The notes: generated by a model from the letters alone, not told the origin. Counted from the stretch's first letter, positions 16,559-24,747 are shown. The stretch: 64,000 bases of DNA from Clostridiales bacterium Firm_14 (GCA_001604135.1 LVAT01000009.1:160414-224413); one strand, 5' to 3'. Translations and numbers: made by a program.

Positions 16559-18046
16559 TCAGGCCGCTATCTGCTTGTATCTCTCGGCGCCGATGATGCT
16601 CATCATGTATGTGTACGGGTCGAAGCTGTCATCCTTCAGCATCGCGAAGATCTGAGGAGACATGCCGGAGACCAGTACGACGCCTCTGTCGTTCTTTCTG
16701 ACAGGCTGCTGTCTTGTCCAGCTGTTGACGTTCCAGAAGACCACCTTAGGCAGAGCGTAGCCCGCATTAGCGAACTTTCTTCTTGCTGCTTCGAAGTTCG
16801 TCATGTCCGAATTTGCAGTGCCCATATCGAACTCCATGTCGGAGATTATGATGATCCTCGAAGGCATGTCGGACTGCTTCAGTCTGTTCTTTAATGCAGT
16901 GTTCAATATCAAGTCGAATGTCTTCTCAATATTTGTGTTGCTGCACTCGTTGAAGCTCATGCAGTATCTGACCTTCTCGACAATGTCATCACCCTTGATC
17001 TCTACAAGTCTCGGGTTAGCCGAGAAAGTAATGAAGTGGTTCTTGAACATCCCCTTGTTTCTCTCTGCAAAGTAGATGCCCAAAGACTCTGCGACTGCCG
17101 CAGGCATTACGCCCAGGCCGCCGTACATGGAGCCGGAACCGTCGACAACTGCCAATGTGTTATCGGAGTTTACGTAGTTCTCCAATGCATTCCATGTAGC
17201 ATCCAGGACCTTTCTCTCGTCCTGGGAGATCTCAGGGAACTGCTCTCTGTAGCCGTATCTGCCGGCCTTTATGATCCTGCTTACGATGTCGTAAGGAGTC
17301 AATGTGCTTGTCTTCTATACTGAAGGATCGCTTATTGCCCTCTCGATGAAGGCGCCGTATCTTTCCTTATCGTTTCTTATGAAGGCCTTTCTGTACTTGA
17401 ACAATGCCTTTGAAGGCTGATCCTCGTACTCGAAAGAATAATCCTTCAATCTCAGGTTGTTCTCTAAGATCTTTATGTAAGCTCTTAAAGAAGACAGCAT
17501 CTTTCTGTAGGACGCATCAGACATGTTCATCGCCTTGGCGATCTTCTTTGCGATCCTTACAGTCTCCTTTGAGCTTGCGTTTACAGAAGGCAGCCACTTT
17601 GCCATTAATGATACGTTCTTTTGTGCCTGCATATATTCCATATCATCAGTTAAGACAGCCTTGATATAGGCGACTGCCTCCTGCTCGCATGCTGTATCCA
17701 TCAATTCCAGGATATCGTCATATCTGCCGTATTCGGCGATATTATCGATGTTCTTAATGACTACGTCAGGATAGTTCTGGGCAAGGAACTTCATTATTAC
17801 TCTGAAGAATCTCCTCTCGCCCAAACCGCCTCTGATATCTCTTGAATAGAAGAGGATCTTCATGGCAGTTTCCTTATCTTCTGCAAAGGCTCTGACAAAT
17901 CTGTTTACGATCTCTTCGTCATCTGCATTTCTCAATGCGCCTGCCGTTGCGAATAAGTCTAAGCAATCTGACATTGTAGACGCGTAAGTTGCTGCACCGT
18001 TTGCTGTGTAAGCCTTGTTTGCTTCTCTCTTCAAAAAATTCAACAT
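16559..18046 (-). pseudogene. DUF2828 / Ro60-like TROVE-vWA protein interrupted by one in-frame TAG
   Basis: One frame of 495 codons with an amber codon at codon 244 (17315-17317). The N-terminal part (18046-17318) is a helical-repeat domain with CLDLFATAGALRN, ILFYSRDIRGGLGERRFFR and IAEYGRYDDIL, as in DUF2828/TROVE-like proteins. The C-terminal part has a vWA MIDAS motif, VDGSGSMYG, and IIISDMEFD. The reading continues across the TAG in the same frame (SDPSV-stop-KTSTLTPYDIV), with no frameshift and no new ribosome binding site. Ro60 proteins form rings that bind misfolded RNAs and Y RNAs. It may be a recent nonsense mutation, a sequencing error or read-through. TAG is a normal stop elsewhere here. 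AAAGGAGG precedes the ATG. Confidence 0.85.
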
Positions 18047-18064
18047 TTTCTTTTCCTCCTTTAC

Positions 18065-18135
18065 AAGGTGCCGGGGGGGTTGCTTTCCCCCAAACGATTA
18101 ACAGTCGTGGAGCAATTATTTGCTGTATGCACCTT
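18065..18135 (-). ncRNA. Second structured module in the DUF2828 leader
   Basis: A 7-bp closing stem (AAGGTGC / GCACCTT) encloses three hairpins on the minus strand: AGCAA-ATAA-TTGCT, ACGA-7 nt-TCGT and GGGGG-AAAGCAA-CCCCC. It lies between the tRNA-like module and the ribosome binding site of the Ro60-like gene. It could be a regulatory leader element or the 3' part of a longer non-coding RNA. Confidence 0.5.
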
Positions 18136-18139
18136 TATT

Positions 18140-18240
18140 CAACGTTCTTACAAGACACTTGGCCTTCACCTCGGCCGCTAAGGCAGGATTCGAACCTGCA
18201 AACCAACCATTTTTGATTGCTGAGCGTGTCTTCCGCGTTG
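18140..18240 (-). ncRNA. Y-RNA-like element with a tRNA-like core
   Basis: On the minus strand, outer stems CAACG/CGTTG and AAGACAC/GTGTCTT enclose an internal loop and a tRNA-like core. The core has an acceptor-like stem GCTCAG/CTTAGC (one mismatch), an anticodon-like hairpin CAATC-AAAAAT-GGTTG and a perfect T-arm GCAGG-TTCGAAT-CCTGC. A small GGCC-8 nt-GGCC hairpin follows. There is no D-arm and no usable anticodon loop, so this is not a functional tRNA. Bacterial Ro60 partners (YrlA RNAs) have the same plan: a protein-binding stem plus a tRNA mimic. It lies directly upstream of the Ro60-like gene, same strand. Confidence 0.72.
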
Positions 18241-18261
18241 CACCCATATGTTAACCCGCCT

Positions 18262-18365
18262 GTTGGGGTTTTGATAGATGCAGATTGACTTAGGTACACA
18301 ACCCCAATATAATTGGAATATTAAGGCAATTACTGGGAATTTTATAGAATTTTACAACCCCAAAC
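18262..18365. promoter_or_regulatory. Divergent promoter region with ACAACCCCAA repeats
   Basis: On the plus strand, TTGACT (18285-18290), a 17-bp spacer and TATAAT (18308-18313) form a near-perfect housekeeping promoter for the RHH-WYL gene. ACAACCCCAA occurs inside the spacer (18298-18307) and again at 18354-18363 before the ribosome binding site. An inverted relative (TTGGGGTT) is at 18263-18270. This is a likely autoregulatory operator set that could also control the opposite RNA/Ro60-like/rtcB transcript. I could not place the minus-strand promoter with confidence. Confidence 0.7.
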
Positions 18366-18377
18366 AGGAGTTATACT

Positions 18378-19364
18378 ATGACCGAGAAATATAAGATCTA
18401 CCTCTCCGAAGACACAAAAGCAAGGCTCATTAACGATGCCGAACTCTTTGAATTCACAAGAAATGACGGCACGGTTAACCTCAATGGGTTCCTTAAGGAA
18501 CTCATTGTCAACTATTTCGAGCAATACAGGAAAGATAACGACGAGCTCTTAAACAGCGTCGTTAACGAGCTGACTTCAGTCAAGTCTATGAAGTCCAAAG
18601 AAGCTTCCGCACTGGCAGATAAGATAATCAGGACTTATATAACTAATAAGGAGACCGGCACAGGCAAGAGCACGGTAATAACGCTCACCGTCAGCGGCGA
18701 GTCTTATAACATCATTCAGATAATAGAGAACAATCTCCTGCAGGATAACTCCATGTCAGGCTACATCAAGGACATGTTCTTGTCCTATCTCTCGATCCCC
18801 AGAAATAAACGCGAAGAGATAATCTTCAAAGAGACTTATGAGACGATCTATAGGGCCATCGCGGAATCAAAAGTCCTCACATTCACATCAGCCTTCTCCG
18901 GCAAAAAGGGACCCGTCCGTGTCGAACCCTATCTGATCGCGACTTCAAAGGAAGAGCAGTTCAGCTACCTCCTCTGCCACGGCCACAATTACAACAATGA
19001 CCACACATTCAGGATCTCCAGAATGCGTAACGTCTTTATTACAACAGACACGTTCGTAAGGAAAAAGACGGTTGCAGACAGGCTCACCGGTATCGGCATG
19101 AAGCATCCCCACTCCGCAGCACCTGAAGTCCATGCGGTGATAGAGATGTCTGCAAGAGGCAAACAGATGTACCGCATGATCGTCAAGAACCGTCCCGCCG
19201 TATCAGAGATCGACGGTGACAAATACTACTTCGACTGGCCTGAGATGCAGCTCGAAGATTACTTCAGACGCTTCGGCAAAGAAGCCGTGGTGCTTCGCCC
19301 GCGCCGTCTTAAAGAGAAACTTCAGAAATACTACTCTGAAGCCATAGAAGCTTACGTAAATTAA
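18378..19364 (+). CDS. RHH-WYL transcriptional regulator of the RNA-repair locus
   Basis: 328 residues. The N-terminal region (KYKIYLSEDTKARL ... LNGFLKELIVNYFEQY) looks like a ribbon-helix-helix DNA-binding domain. The C-terminal two thirds contain a WYL-type domain (AESKVLTFTSAFSGKKGPVRVEPYLIA, SYLLCHGHNYNNDHTFRISRMRNV) and end with VVLRPRRLKEKLQKYY. AGGAG precedes the ATG. It is divergent from the tRNA-like RNA and Ro60-like/rtcB genes, across an intergenic region with three operator-like repeats. WYL regulators respond to nucleic acid or small ligands, so RNA fragments are a reasonable inducer guess. Confidence 0.8.
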   Translation: MTEKYKIYLSEDTKARLINDAELFEFTRNDGTVNLNGFLKELIVNYFEQYRKDNDELLNSVVNELTSVKSMKSKEASALADKIIRTYITNKETGTGKSTVITLTVSGESYNIIQIIENNLLQDNSMSGYIKDMFLSYLSIPRNKREEIIFKETYETIYRAIAESKVLTFTSAFSGKKGPVRVEPYLIATSKEEQFSYLLCHGHNYNNDHTFRISRMRNVFITTDTFVRKKTVADRLTGIGMKHPHSAAPEVHAVIEMSARGKQMYRMIVKNRPAVSEIDGDKYYFDWPEMQLEDYFRRFGKEAVVLRPRRLKEKLQKYYSEAIEAYVN

Positions 19365-19373
19365 ACTTAATGA

Positions 19374-19754
19374 TTATTCCGGATCGTCGATCCCCGGATA
19401 AGGGAGATCGTCGTCATCGTCGTCGTAGTCTATCGTACCGATCTTGATGCCAAACTCGCATTCGACAAAATCAAAAAGATTCTTAACGGCTTCCTTCTTG
19501 TCCAGGTTCTCGTTCTCTGCATCCATGTCCAGGAGCGCGGGATTGGACGTTGCGATCTTCTCGATCAGGGCCTCGCCCTCATCTTCTCCCAAACGGTCCA
19601 GAATGGCATTCTCGTAACCCGTAGACGCGATCAGCTCATAAAGAAAACGCTCGGTCATATCAAGGAAAGCGCTATGGTAATCTTCCTTTGACCATGCGTC
19701 GGGTTCGTCGATCATGCTCAAAAGTTTCTCTCTGAAATTACCTTCGTTCAACAT
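19374..19754 (-). CDS. Unknown acidic protein (126 aa)
   Basis: An acidic, helical protein that ends in a run of aspartates (TIDYDDDDDDLPYPG). It has no signal peptide, cysteines or known motif. It is convergent with the RHH-WYL gene, with 9 bp between stops. A neutral reading is a small cytosolic hypothetical protein. Confidence 0.5.
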   Translation of the reverse strand: MLNEGNFREKLLSMIDEPDAWSKEDYHSAFLDMTERFLYELIASTGYENAILDRLGEDEGEALIEKIATSNPALLDMDAENENLDKKEAVKNLFDFVECEFGIKIGTIDYDDDDDDLPYPGIDDPE

Positions 19755-19838
19755 GGCATAAGTCCCCCGTTCATCAGTATATATATTAATTTATCACGGT
19801 TTAACGGCAATTGCGAAAAGCCGGAGAGCAAATAAATA

Positions 19839-19869
19839 GCGACCCGGATCAAGAGGGATTCCGGGTCGC
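19839..19869 (-). terminator. Intrinsic terminator after the MORN-like gene
   Basis: GCGACCCGGA / TCCGGGTCGC stem with an 11-nt loop, followed on the minus strand by TATTTATTTG. It lies 82 bp after the stop of the gene at 19951-20658. Confidence 0.75.
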
Positions 19870-19950
19870 AACTACTGTATCATTTTAGCGTGAAAGGAAA
19901 ATAGTATCCTATACATTTATATTTTACAGCCCCGGAGAGAAGATTGCCAC

Positions 19951-20658
19951 TTAAATTATTATGATATTTTCCGTGCTCTCATACATGTCTATGAAGATCG
20001 ATGCCGGGAAGACTCTGCCTAAAGATGCAGCAGCTCCGGCACAGGTAACGGTATGCAGGTGTCCGTACAATTTGCGTTCGGAATCGACCAGTATCGGGAA
20101 CTTGGATTCTATCGTGCTTTCCCTTGTTGTATCATCGCACATGTTGCACTTAAATCCGTTCTTCTCCAGGAATTCTACAAACTCCTGCCTTTTCTTCTTT
20201 CCTCTCAGTCTCACATAATATATTCCCAAATGACGCTTCTCTTCGACCGGCCACTTACGCGCCTTAAAATCAGGTGCGCCGACAGGAACGACCGGGCCGT
20301 AGCATTCAGGTGTCTTTATAAAGGGCTTGTCGAGCATGCCCAGGTATAAGGTCAGCTCTCCATAGAAGAACTCATTGCCGTCCTCATCGCAGCATGAACC
20401 GAACGAAGGATAGTTGACATCAAATTCTCCTTCAGCCATCGGCTTGTTGCTCTTATAAGCGCCTTCAAACCTAACATTGCCGTTATGGTAATACTCACGG
20501 CCATAGACTAAGCCCTTCTCATCGAAAACACCCTCCTGGCACTTGCTGCCGGACTCATAGTAGGACGTTCCGGCGCCGTGAGGCTTTCCTCTGTATGTGA
20601 AGCCTTCATACATCAGTTTTCCATCCTTCGAGAGGATCTTCTTCCAAACTTCTCTCAT
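19951..20658 (-). CDS. MORN-repeat-like protein
   Basis: The N-terminal half has MORN-type repeats: LMYEGFTYRGKPHGAGTSYY, CQEGVFDEKGLVYGREYYHNG, VRFEGAYKSNKPMAEGEF. The C-terminal half is an unknown alpha/beta region with five cysteines (for example CNMC). The frame opens at 20676, but the ATG at 20658 lies at good distance from GGAGGAGGG, so I start there. MORN repeats often mediate lipid or protein contacts. Function unknown. Confidence 0.65.
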   Translation of the reverse strand: MREVWKKILSKDGKLMYEGFTYRGKPHGAGTSYYESGSKCQEGVFDEKGLVYGREYYHNGNVRFEGAYKSNKPMAEGEFDVNYPSFGSCCDEDGNEFFYGELTLYLGMLDKPFIKTPECYGPVVPVGAPDFKARKWPVEEKRHLGIYYVRLRGKKKRQEFVEFLEKNGFKCNMCDDTTRESTIESKFPILVDSERKLYGHLHTVTCAGAAASLGRVFPASIFIDMYESTENIIII

Positions 20659-20686
20659 CTTAAATCCCTCCTCCATCAGGTTAATA

Positions 20687-20710
20687 AAGCCTGTCGCAGA
20701 CGACAGGCTT
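20687..20710. terminator. Hairpin between HIRAN and MORN-like genes
   Basis: A perfect 10-bp stem (AAGCCTGTCG / CGACAGGCTT) with a 4-nt loop. T-rich flanks on the minus strand (TTATTAA) make it a likely terminator for the HIRAN gene transcript. Confidence 0.65.
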
Positions 20711-20825
20711 AGTTCTTATTCCGTTCCCATCGTTCAAGCATTAGCACCTTACTAAAAAAGCAGGTTGCTGTGCGGTCACAGGGCTTGTCCCTCGCGCACT
20801 CTTTATGGTTTTTAATCAAGCAGCT

Positions 20826-21145
20826 TTACTTCAATATGTCTCTTACCAACACTTCTTCTCCATCTACATAAGCTATTACTCCGTCAGGAAGCACATACAT
20901 GATCGTTGCTTCAGTTTCATCACCGAACTTGTCGTAGAGTCTTCCGGCACTTACGCATTCGCCTATTACGGTCTTAACGCTGTTGGCCACATATCCGACT
21001 GTGCCGATCGGTGTAAGGGTAACCTTGATGGCTTCCTTGTCGTATTCGTTATCAGGCTCCTTGACGAGCTTTACCTTCATTCCTTCATGAATTCGGACCC
21101 GTGCCTGAATTCAGTTCCGGTTATTGTTAAGTAATATCTCTTCAT
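20826..21145 (-). pseudogene. HIRAN-domain protein split by a -1 frame change
   Basis: An upstream frame starts at 21145 with GGAGGACC before the ATG (MKRYYLTITGTEFRHGSEF) and stops at 21077. The second frame starts at 21080 (MKVKLVKEPDNEYDKEAIKV) and runs to 20826. Together, after a -1 shift, they make a normal HIRAN domain, which typically has a strand followed by LVxEPDNxYDxxAIxV. HIRAN domains bind DNA 3' ends or accompany repair proteins. It could be a one-base deletion, a sequencing error, or two coupled ORFs with an ATGA overlap. Confidence 0.6.
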
Positions 21146-21209
21146 GACTCTGGTCCTCCGTTGATTTCTTGACTATAGGATATCAGGCCGGAAGAAACTC
21201 GTACTGACA

Positions 21210-21518
21210 TTAATTGGACTGATTCGCGTGCCACCTGTCGGTTCCTTCCTGTAATCTCTTAACAATCTCTTCAACAATCTGTGCTGACAATTTGTCCTTA
21301 TCAAAAGCAAGAAAACCAAGCTTTTTATTATGTAAATAACGATTGCGGGTATGCATTCCATACCCAAAGTGGTGGTCTATCGGATCTGGATTATCCAGTA
21401 ATGCTTTCTTATCTTCATCGGTAAGTTCTGACGAGCAAGCTTCTGCAATCTCATTTGTGAACTTCTTCTGCTCTTCCTCAAAAACTGGTATTCCCTTCTC
21501 AGGATTAAAGTCAAACAT
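21210..21518 (-). CDS. Unknown 102-aa protein
   Basis: GAGAGG precedes the ATG. It is acidic in the first half (FEEEQKKFTNEIAEACSSEL) and has a HHFGYGMHTRNRYLH segment in the middle. The HHFGxGxxxRN pattern recalls small proteins of unknown function in Clostridia. It has no signal or transmembrane segment. Confidence 0.55.
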   Translation of the reverse strand: MFDFNPEKGIPVFEEEQKKFTNEIAEACSSELTDEDKKALLDNPDPIDHHFGYGMHTRNRYLHNKKLGFLAFDKDKLSAQIVEEIVKRLQEGTDRWHANQSN

Positions 21519-21729
21519 ATTACACCTCTCTTATCTCTTGGATTACTTCCGTGTTGTCTTAATACTAACAACATGGAAGCATAGAGCGGTCGCATGGAGG
21601 GCTACAATTAATCCTAAACAATATAATCTTTCATAGAACTAATAAATCTACTTGCATTGATTCTTTACAAAAGATTATCCATTATAAAAATTATTCACCA
21701 TAAAAAACTCGGTTGGTGGTTCTGGGTAT

Positions 21730-21748
21730 ACATTATGTTTCATAATGT
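21730..21748. promoter_or_regulatory. Palindromic operator upstream of the restriction endonuclease gene
   Basis: A perfect palindrome ACATTATG-TTT-CATAATGT lies 61 bp before the ATG of the HTH-endonuclease fusion. A second inverted repeat, GCTATT-ATATA-AATAGC, follows at 21766-21782 and overlaps a TATAAA-like -10. The fused HTH domain is the obvious candidate to bind here, as controller proteins do in many restriction-modification systems. Confidence 0.65.
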
Positions 21749-21808
21749 GTAGTTATGGTAATAATGCTATTATATAAATAGCATTCGTAGTTTTGGAGAG
21801 GCATATAA

Positions 21809-22996
21809 ATGATTCAGATCAATGTTGGAAAAACTATAAGAAAAATACGAAAAGAGAAGAACCTTACTCAGGAAGATCTTGCTTCTATGGCTGATTTAGA
21901 TAGGACTTATATAGCTGGTGTCGAAGTTGGAACACGCAATATTTCCATCAGGAATTTGGAAAAAATCATGGAGGCTTTAAACATCTCATTCTCCGTGTTT
22001 TTTAAAGAAAGCGAGGTAGACATGAACAAGTATTGTTTGGGAACTATTGAAGCATCTGAGCAATTAATTAAAGACCTTTATATATCTCTTCGTCACGAAA
22101 TTAATGAATGGTCAAAAATAACATGTCAAACCCCTCAAGCTCGCATGGGATACATCGGTCAACACTTGGTGAGCGTCGTTACAGGTTATCCCGGAGGAAA
22201 ATCAGGGGCGAGAGGCTATGATTTGATAATGGGTAACGATGAATATGGCGAAATCAAAACGTGTTATCGTGTTGATCAGTTAGGCGAATGTGCAGATTGT
22301 GGAGCGGTTGTTTCAAGTTTAGAAAAAGAATGTTCCGTTTGTAAATCTCAGAACATTATTCGAAAAGATGATTCTAAATGGCTTATTGGTATACGACACG
22401 AACAAGAGTTTTCAGAAATACTTGATCCAAAACGCTATTATTTCGTTTTGTTTGAATTCGAAGACATAAATGATATTAACAATGACAATATTGTGGCTTC
22501 AATATGGGAAGTAGACCCCAAAACCAGAGGGTTTGCCTTGTGCATGATAGATTATTACTTGAATATTCGAGAAAAATCAAAATCAAAAGCTCCCTTTAAC
22601 ATGTGGCCTCATAGTCTCAAATTTGCTCTTACAAATCCAAAGCTGATTTATAAGTCAATTATCAAAGGTGACGGAACAATAGATACCGTTGTTTTCCCTA
22701 CAAAAAATAACGAATATGTTGATAACCTTCTATCCTTACCTTCTTATTCTAGCGCCACAACATTAACTGTTAATTGCTTGTGTGATGCCATAAAACAAGT
22801 ATCTCCAGATTATAAAATTAAGAAAAACAAGAAGCAGCTACTTCTATCTTTCGAGGAAATAAGAAAAGATAAAGGTATTTCAAATCCAGTTTTATGTGAT
22901 TTGCTGGCAAATGCTATCTATCTACCTACCATAAAGGATAAAACAGATAAATTGCCACCTCGACTTTTAGAGTACTATAATAACTTAAAGGTTTGA
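21809..22996 (+). CDS. HTH-fused type II restriction endonuclease of the MamI family
   Basis: 395 residues. Residues 5-65 form an XRE helix-turn-helix (IRKIRKEKNLTQEDLASMADLDRTYIAGVEVGTRNIS). The rest matches the MamI endonuclease pattern: RMGYIGQHLVSVVTGYPGGKSGARGYDLIMG then GEIKTCYRVDQLGECADCG, with a D...ExK nuclease core and a CxxC...CxxC zinc-knuckle-like pair. MamI itself cuts GATNNNNATC; the specificity here is not known. GGAGAGG precedes the ATG. It is convergent with the methyltransferase and overlaps it by 12 bp. The AT-rich composition suggests transfer. Confidence 0.85.
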   Translation: MIQINVGKTIRKIRKEKNLTQEDLASMADLDRTYIAGVEVGTRNISIRNLEKIMEALNISFSVFFKESEVDMNKYCLGTIEASEQLIKDLYISLRHEINEWSKITCQTPQARMGYIGQHLVSVVTGYPGGKSGARGYDLIMGNDEYGEIKTCYRVDQLGECADCGAVVSSLEKECSVCKSQNIIRKDDSKWLIGIRHEQEFSEILDPKRYYFVLFEFEDINDINNDNIVASIWEVDPKTRGFALCMIDYYLNIREKSKSKAPFNMWPHSLKFALTNPKLIYKSIIKGDGTIDTVVFPTKNNEYVDNLLSLPSYSSATTLTVNCLCDAIKQVSPDYKIKKNKKQLLLSFEEIRKDKGISNPVLCDLLANAIYLPTIKDKTDKLPPRLLEYYNNLKV

Positions 22997-23899
22997 CAAT
23001 CCTGGTATAGTGATCTGCGTACGCCTGATTCGTTCTAAGGATTCGTTATAATACTTCTCGTCTATTTCAAATCCGATATATTCTCGGTTGTAATTTTGAC
23101 AGGCCTCAGCTGTGGTACCACTACCCATAAATGGATCCAAAACAATATCGCCCTCATTGCTACTTGCCAATACCAGTCGTTCTATTAGCTTGAGGGGTTT
23201 TTGTGTTGGATGGAATCTACCCCTTTCACCATAGAAATTTATATCATCCCAAACATCAGTTAATCCTATCTGAGCATTGAAAGTCTGAGCAATGTTGTCA
23301 TAAGGAATATTAAAATCCAATATCTTTTCCAATTTGTGCCATACCTCTTCTGTGGGAAGCTGTTTGCACACATTTCTACCAGTATAGATGCTCCACATTC
23401 CGCCGCCATTAGATTTTACACCCAATGCATCATTTATCTGCTTTGAAGTTAATCCTAATTCGATTTGTCGATTCTTAAGAAACTGTTTAACAAAAGGTTT
23501 ACTATCTTTATATAGCAACAATATGCTTTCTGTAACATTAGGAAATTGCTTGTAACCTTTTGTTGCTCTTCCAGAAACAGCTTGCATTCCCTTGTTAATA
23601 ATGATTTGTTGCCTCAGTTCCAAGCCAAATTCTTCAAGAATAGGCAATAAACGGCTTAACATTCTAAAATAGCCAAACAAGTAAAAACTACCACCTTTTC
23701 GCAAAACTCTGGCAGCTTCTTGAATCCAACTTTTTGACCAGTCTATATAGTCCTCTTCCGTCCTCCACAAATAGTCCCATTTTTCACCAACAACTTTGAA
23801 ATACGGGGGATCAGCAATAATCAAATCTATTGATTCATTTTCAACGCGATTTTTCATGCGAAGTATACAATCTTCGTTATATATGATATTAGTTTTCAT
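22985..23899 (-). CDS. DNA methyltransferase, beta class (N6-A or N4-C)
   Basis: 304 residues. The catalytic motif DPPY (30-33) precedes the AdoMet-binding motif DPFMGSGTT near the C-terminus, which is the beta-class order. HPTQKPLKLIERLV is also present. It protects DNA from the neighbouring MamI-like endonuclease. AAGGTGATGAG precedes the ATG. The two genes point at each other and share 12 bp at their ends. Confidence 0.92.
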   Translation of the reverse strand: MKTNIIYNEDCILRMKNRVENESIDLIIADPPYFKVVGEKWDYLWRTEEDYIDWSKSWIQEAARVLRKGGSFYLFGYFRMLSRLLPILEEFGLELRQQIIINKGMQAVSGRATKGYKQFPNVTESILLLYKDSKPFVKQFLKNRQIELGLTSKQINDALGVKSNGGGMWSIYTGRNVCKQLPTEEVWHKLEKILDFNIPYDNIAQTFNAQIGLTDVWDDINFYGERGRFHPTQKPLKLIERLVLASSNEGDIVLDPFMGSGTTAEACQNYNREYIGFEIDEKYYNESLERIRRTQITIPGLSNL

Positions 23900-24139
23900 C
23901 TCATCACCTTTATGTAGACTATAAGTAACATTTTACTATTGTATCTATGTTTGTCAATAAAACAAGCTCACATGTACTAAACTAAAGAAGACACAAAAAC
24001 TCTAGCCACTCACAAACTTTGTTATAAATTCTATCATAGCGATAAACCTGGTTTGTGACATTAATAGTACTATTTCGAAAAATGTGTTTATTGGTATGCT
24101 TGTTTACTATAACTGCCGCGAATTAATAACCTATTTAAA

Positions 24140-24745
24140 CTAATATGTTGTGTCGTTTATTTTATCCAATTCATTCTTAATAATGTCCATATATATGTAA
24201 TTGCTAAATATTGCTTTGGTCATATCGTCCGCTAAAGTTAAGTCAAGTCCTTCAATAAATCTGTAGTTTGCTTTCTTGAGATAATCATCAGAAAGAATTT
24301 CAATAATCTGAGCTTCTTCAAAATGACATTCACACAATTCGTGAGCAAGCCGATTTCTCATTTTTATTAGCTTCAAAATGCTATCCTTAAAACTAAAAGT
24401 AATTTTTCGTTGAAGCGACGCAATATTTTCAGGGAAATTAGTTAGCAGCACTCTCTTCCGGTCAATTCTAATTATCTCATTAATTGTGTAATCCTTAAAA
24501 AGTTCGTTTTCCTTAAAAGCAACTTCACGCAGCTTTATAGTTTCGTCCATGTATTCATATCTAGTCCCTATTCTTCCACCATAATAAAAGTACAGCAAAT
24601 ATTTGCTGTTTATATCCACACGAGGAACTGACTTGGAAAATATGTCTTTGACAACTTTCTCAAGATCAGTATATAAGACCAGAAAGTTATATATGACCAC
24701 AGCCTTAATTCGAAGCTGAATGTCTGTTACTTTTTCACTTTCCAA
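24140..24745 (-). CDS. HEPN-like protein, partner of the DUF262 gene
   Basis: 201 residues, all helical. It carries an R-x4-H motif, RNRLAH at residues 130-135, typical of HEPN ribonucleases in conflict systems. Only 2 bp separate it from the DUF262 gene upstream, so they form an operon. The likely role is an RNA-targeting effector or its helper. HEPN is inferred from the motif and helical context only. An alternative is a MAE_28990-type accessory protein. Confidence 0.6.
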   Translation of the reverse strand: MESEKVTDIQLRIKAVVIYNFLVLYTDLEKVVKDIFSKSVPRVDINSKYLLYFYYGGRIGTRYEYMDETIKLREVAFKENELFKDYTINEIIRIDRKRVLLTNFPENIASLQRKITFSFKDSILKLIKMRNRLAHELCECHFEEAQIIEILSDDYLKKANYRFIEGLDLTLADDMTKAIFSNYIYMDIIKNELDKINDTTY

Positions 24746-24747
24746 TG

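Noticed and set aside
16214-16894. A 226-codon plus-strand frame across rtcB and the Ro60-like gene
   Set aside because: Antisense to two recognised genes, Cys/His-rich shadow composition and no ribosome binding site.
16559-17302. The vWA half as an independent gene starting at TTG 17302
   Set aside because: No ribosome binding site. It is in exact frame with the upstream half across a single TAG, so it is part of one interrupted gene.
11587-17317. Genome-wide reassignment of TAG to a sense codon
   Set aside because: Other genes end cleanly in TAG (7211-7213; tandem TAG TAG at 11584-11589), so TAG functions as a stop here.
18165-18240. A complete tRNA gene upstream of the Ro60-like gene
   Set aside because: The T-arm is perfect, but there is no D-arm, the anticodon-like loop is A-rich and one acceptor pair is mismatched; better explained as a tRNA mimic.
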